NCBI GenBank assembly: GCA_037954325.1 | Contig: JBBMNZ010000001.1 | Coordinates: 2,658,765-2,722,764, forward strand | Direction of reading: 5' to 3' | Source: Fistularia commersonii | Lineage: Eukaryota > Chordata > Actinopteri > Syngnathiformes > Fistulariidae | DNA: 64,000 nucleotides | In this document: one piece after another, positions 21,480-64,000 of the stretch | Layout: each line of letters opens with the position of its first letter | How positions within the stretch are numbered: the first letter of the stretch is position 1 | Translations under genes and position numbers: made by a program | Notes under the pieces: model-generated | Database searches by the model: none | Seen by the model: only the letters and a program-made list of their open reading frames with translations | Told to the model about the DNA's origin: nothing

Positions 21480-22150
21480 ACCGCTATCCAGCTTGACTCA
21501 GCGACCGTGTCAGTCCAGGAAACAAGCCGAGCTGCGAGGCAGCCGCTCAGCACAGCCCTCGACCCGGGGGTCCGCAAACGGAGCGCGGCGTCCCGCTTGG
21601 AGGATGGCGGCGTGCCCGACGAGGACGTCCGTTGTCAGATAAGCGGATCAAGGAGGAAACGGAAGAAAGAAAGAAAGAAAGGGGGTGTGTGGAAGCGTTC
21701 GTCTCAGTGGCGGGGAGGGTGAAGCGGAGGAACCTGCCATGAGCGCCCGGGTGACCGCGGGCAGGTAGACACTAGCAGAAGCCGGGTTAGCTAGCAAGCT
21801 AGCTCGGAAAGCTAGCAGCAGCCGGCGCGACGAGCCTCGGCTTCGGATGCCAAAGACGCCGCAAAACCTCGAGAAGTCCCCCACATCCCTCTCCCCACAT
21901 GGAGCGGTTATCGTAGCCCGGTTGGGTGACCACCCACCCCGCCTTTGAGGTGTCACGACTCCCGCTCTTTCGCCGTCCTCTCCCACGGGAGAGCGCCATC
22001 GTGATTGACAGCTTTGTCAGCGCGGCTCGTCCAGATGTTGAGGACACCGGCTAGCCTGGAGGGTTAGCTAGCTAGCCCGCCAGAAGTTTCCAGAACGTTT
22101 CCGCCGGGAGGAAGAAAAGGAGGAGGAGGGTGGAGGTCCGAGGTGGAGCG
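21480..22150 (+). promoter_or_regulatory. CpG-rich promoter and 5' UTR of mast3
   Basis: About 0.7 kb of GC- and CpG-rich sequence with several gctagc palindromes (21,785-21,815 and 22,050-22,080) directly precedes the first coding exon. No TATA box was recognised. The transcription start is not determinable by eye. Confidence 0.65.

Positions 22151-64000
<41,850 letters not shown>

Overview
The window reads as vertebrate nuclear DNA, most likely from a teleost (spiny-rayed) fish. Support: split genes with GT-AG introns, several only 72-115 bp long; very dense CA/GT microsatellites; a degraded pogo-like DNA transposon; short dispersed-repeat remnants of a kind common in fish; and conceptual proteins that match vertebrate families at clear but not mammalian-level identity. 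The species cannot be named from the sequence alone. There is no bacterial operon, CRISPR array or phage content.

Region 1 (1 to about 19,890, + strand) is the 3' half of a myomegalin gene (pde4dip, centrosomin/CDK5RAP2 family). I could assemble 21 consecutive coding exons from 795 to the stop codon at 18617-18619. All junctions are GT-AG, all phases agree, and together they give 3447 nt, or 1148 residues plus stop. The upstream exons lie before the window. An internal CpG-rich block (about 10,050-11,060) carries a likely alternative first exon (10879-11042). Its 3' phase matches the exon at 11735, so it would yield a short C-terminal isoform. The 3' UTR runs to about 19,890 (AATAAA at 19871).

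Region 2 (about 19,900-21,480) is a short intergenic spacer of repeats.

Region 3 (about 21,480 to the right edge, + strand) is the 5' end of a MAST-family microtubule-associated serine/threonine kinase, best called mast3. It has a CpG-rich promoter, first coding exon 22151-22231, exons at 36761-36911 and 37003-37211, and two candidate alternative first exons (55132-55170, 58328-58468). Both alternatives end in phase 0, like the exon at 37003, so all could join the same downstream exon beyond the window. The kinase, DUF1908 and PDZ domains are outside the window. The very long introns hold mostly CA/GT microsatellites, minisatellites and old repeats.

The two genes are head-to-tail on the same strand. 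Both encode proteins of the microtubule/centrosome world, but nothing here shows a functional link. The more unusual observations are the internal pde4dip promoter exon, short stop-free frame-preserving introns in pde4dip, the stacked mast3 N-termini, a perfect 26-bp hairpin, a degenerate AGAGCTACA-type repeat field, and an unassigned minus-strand reading frame near 48 kb.
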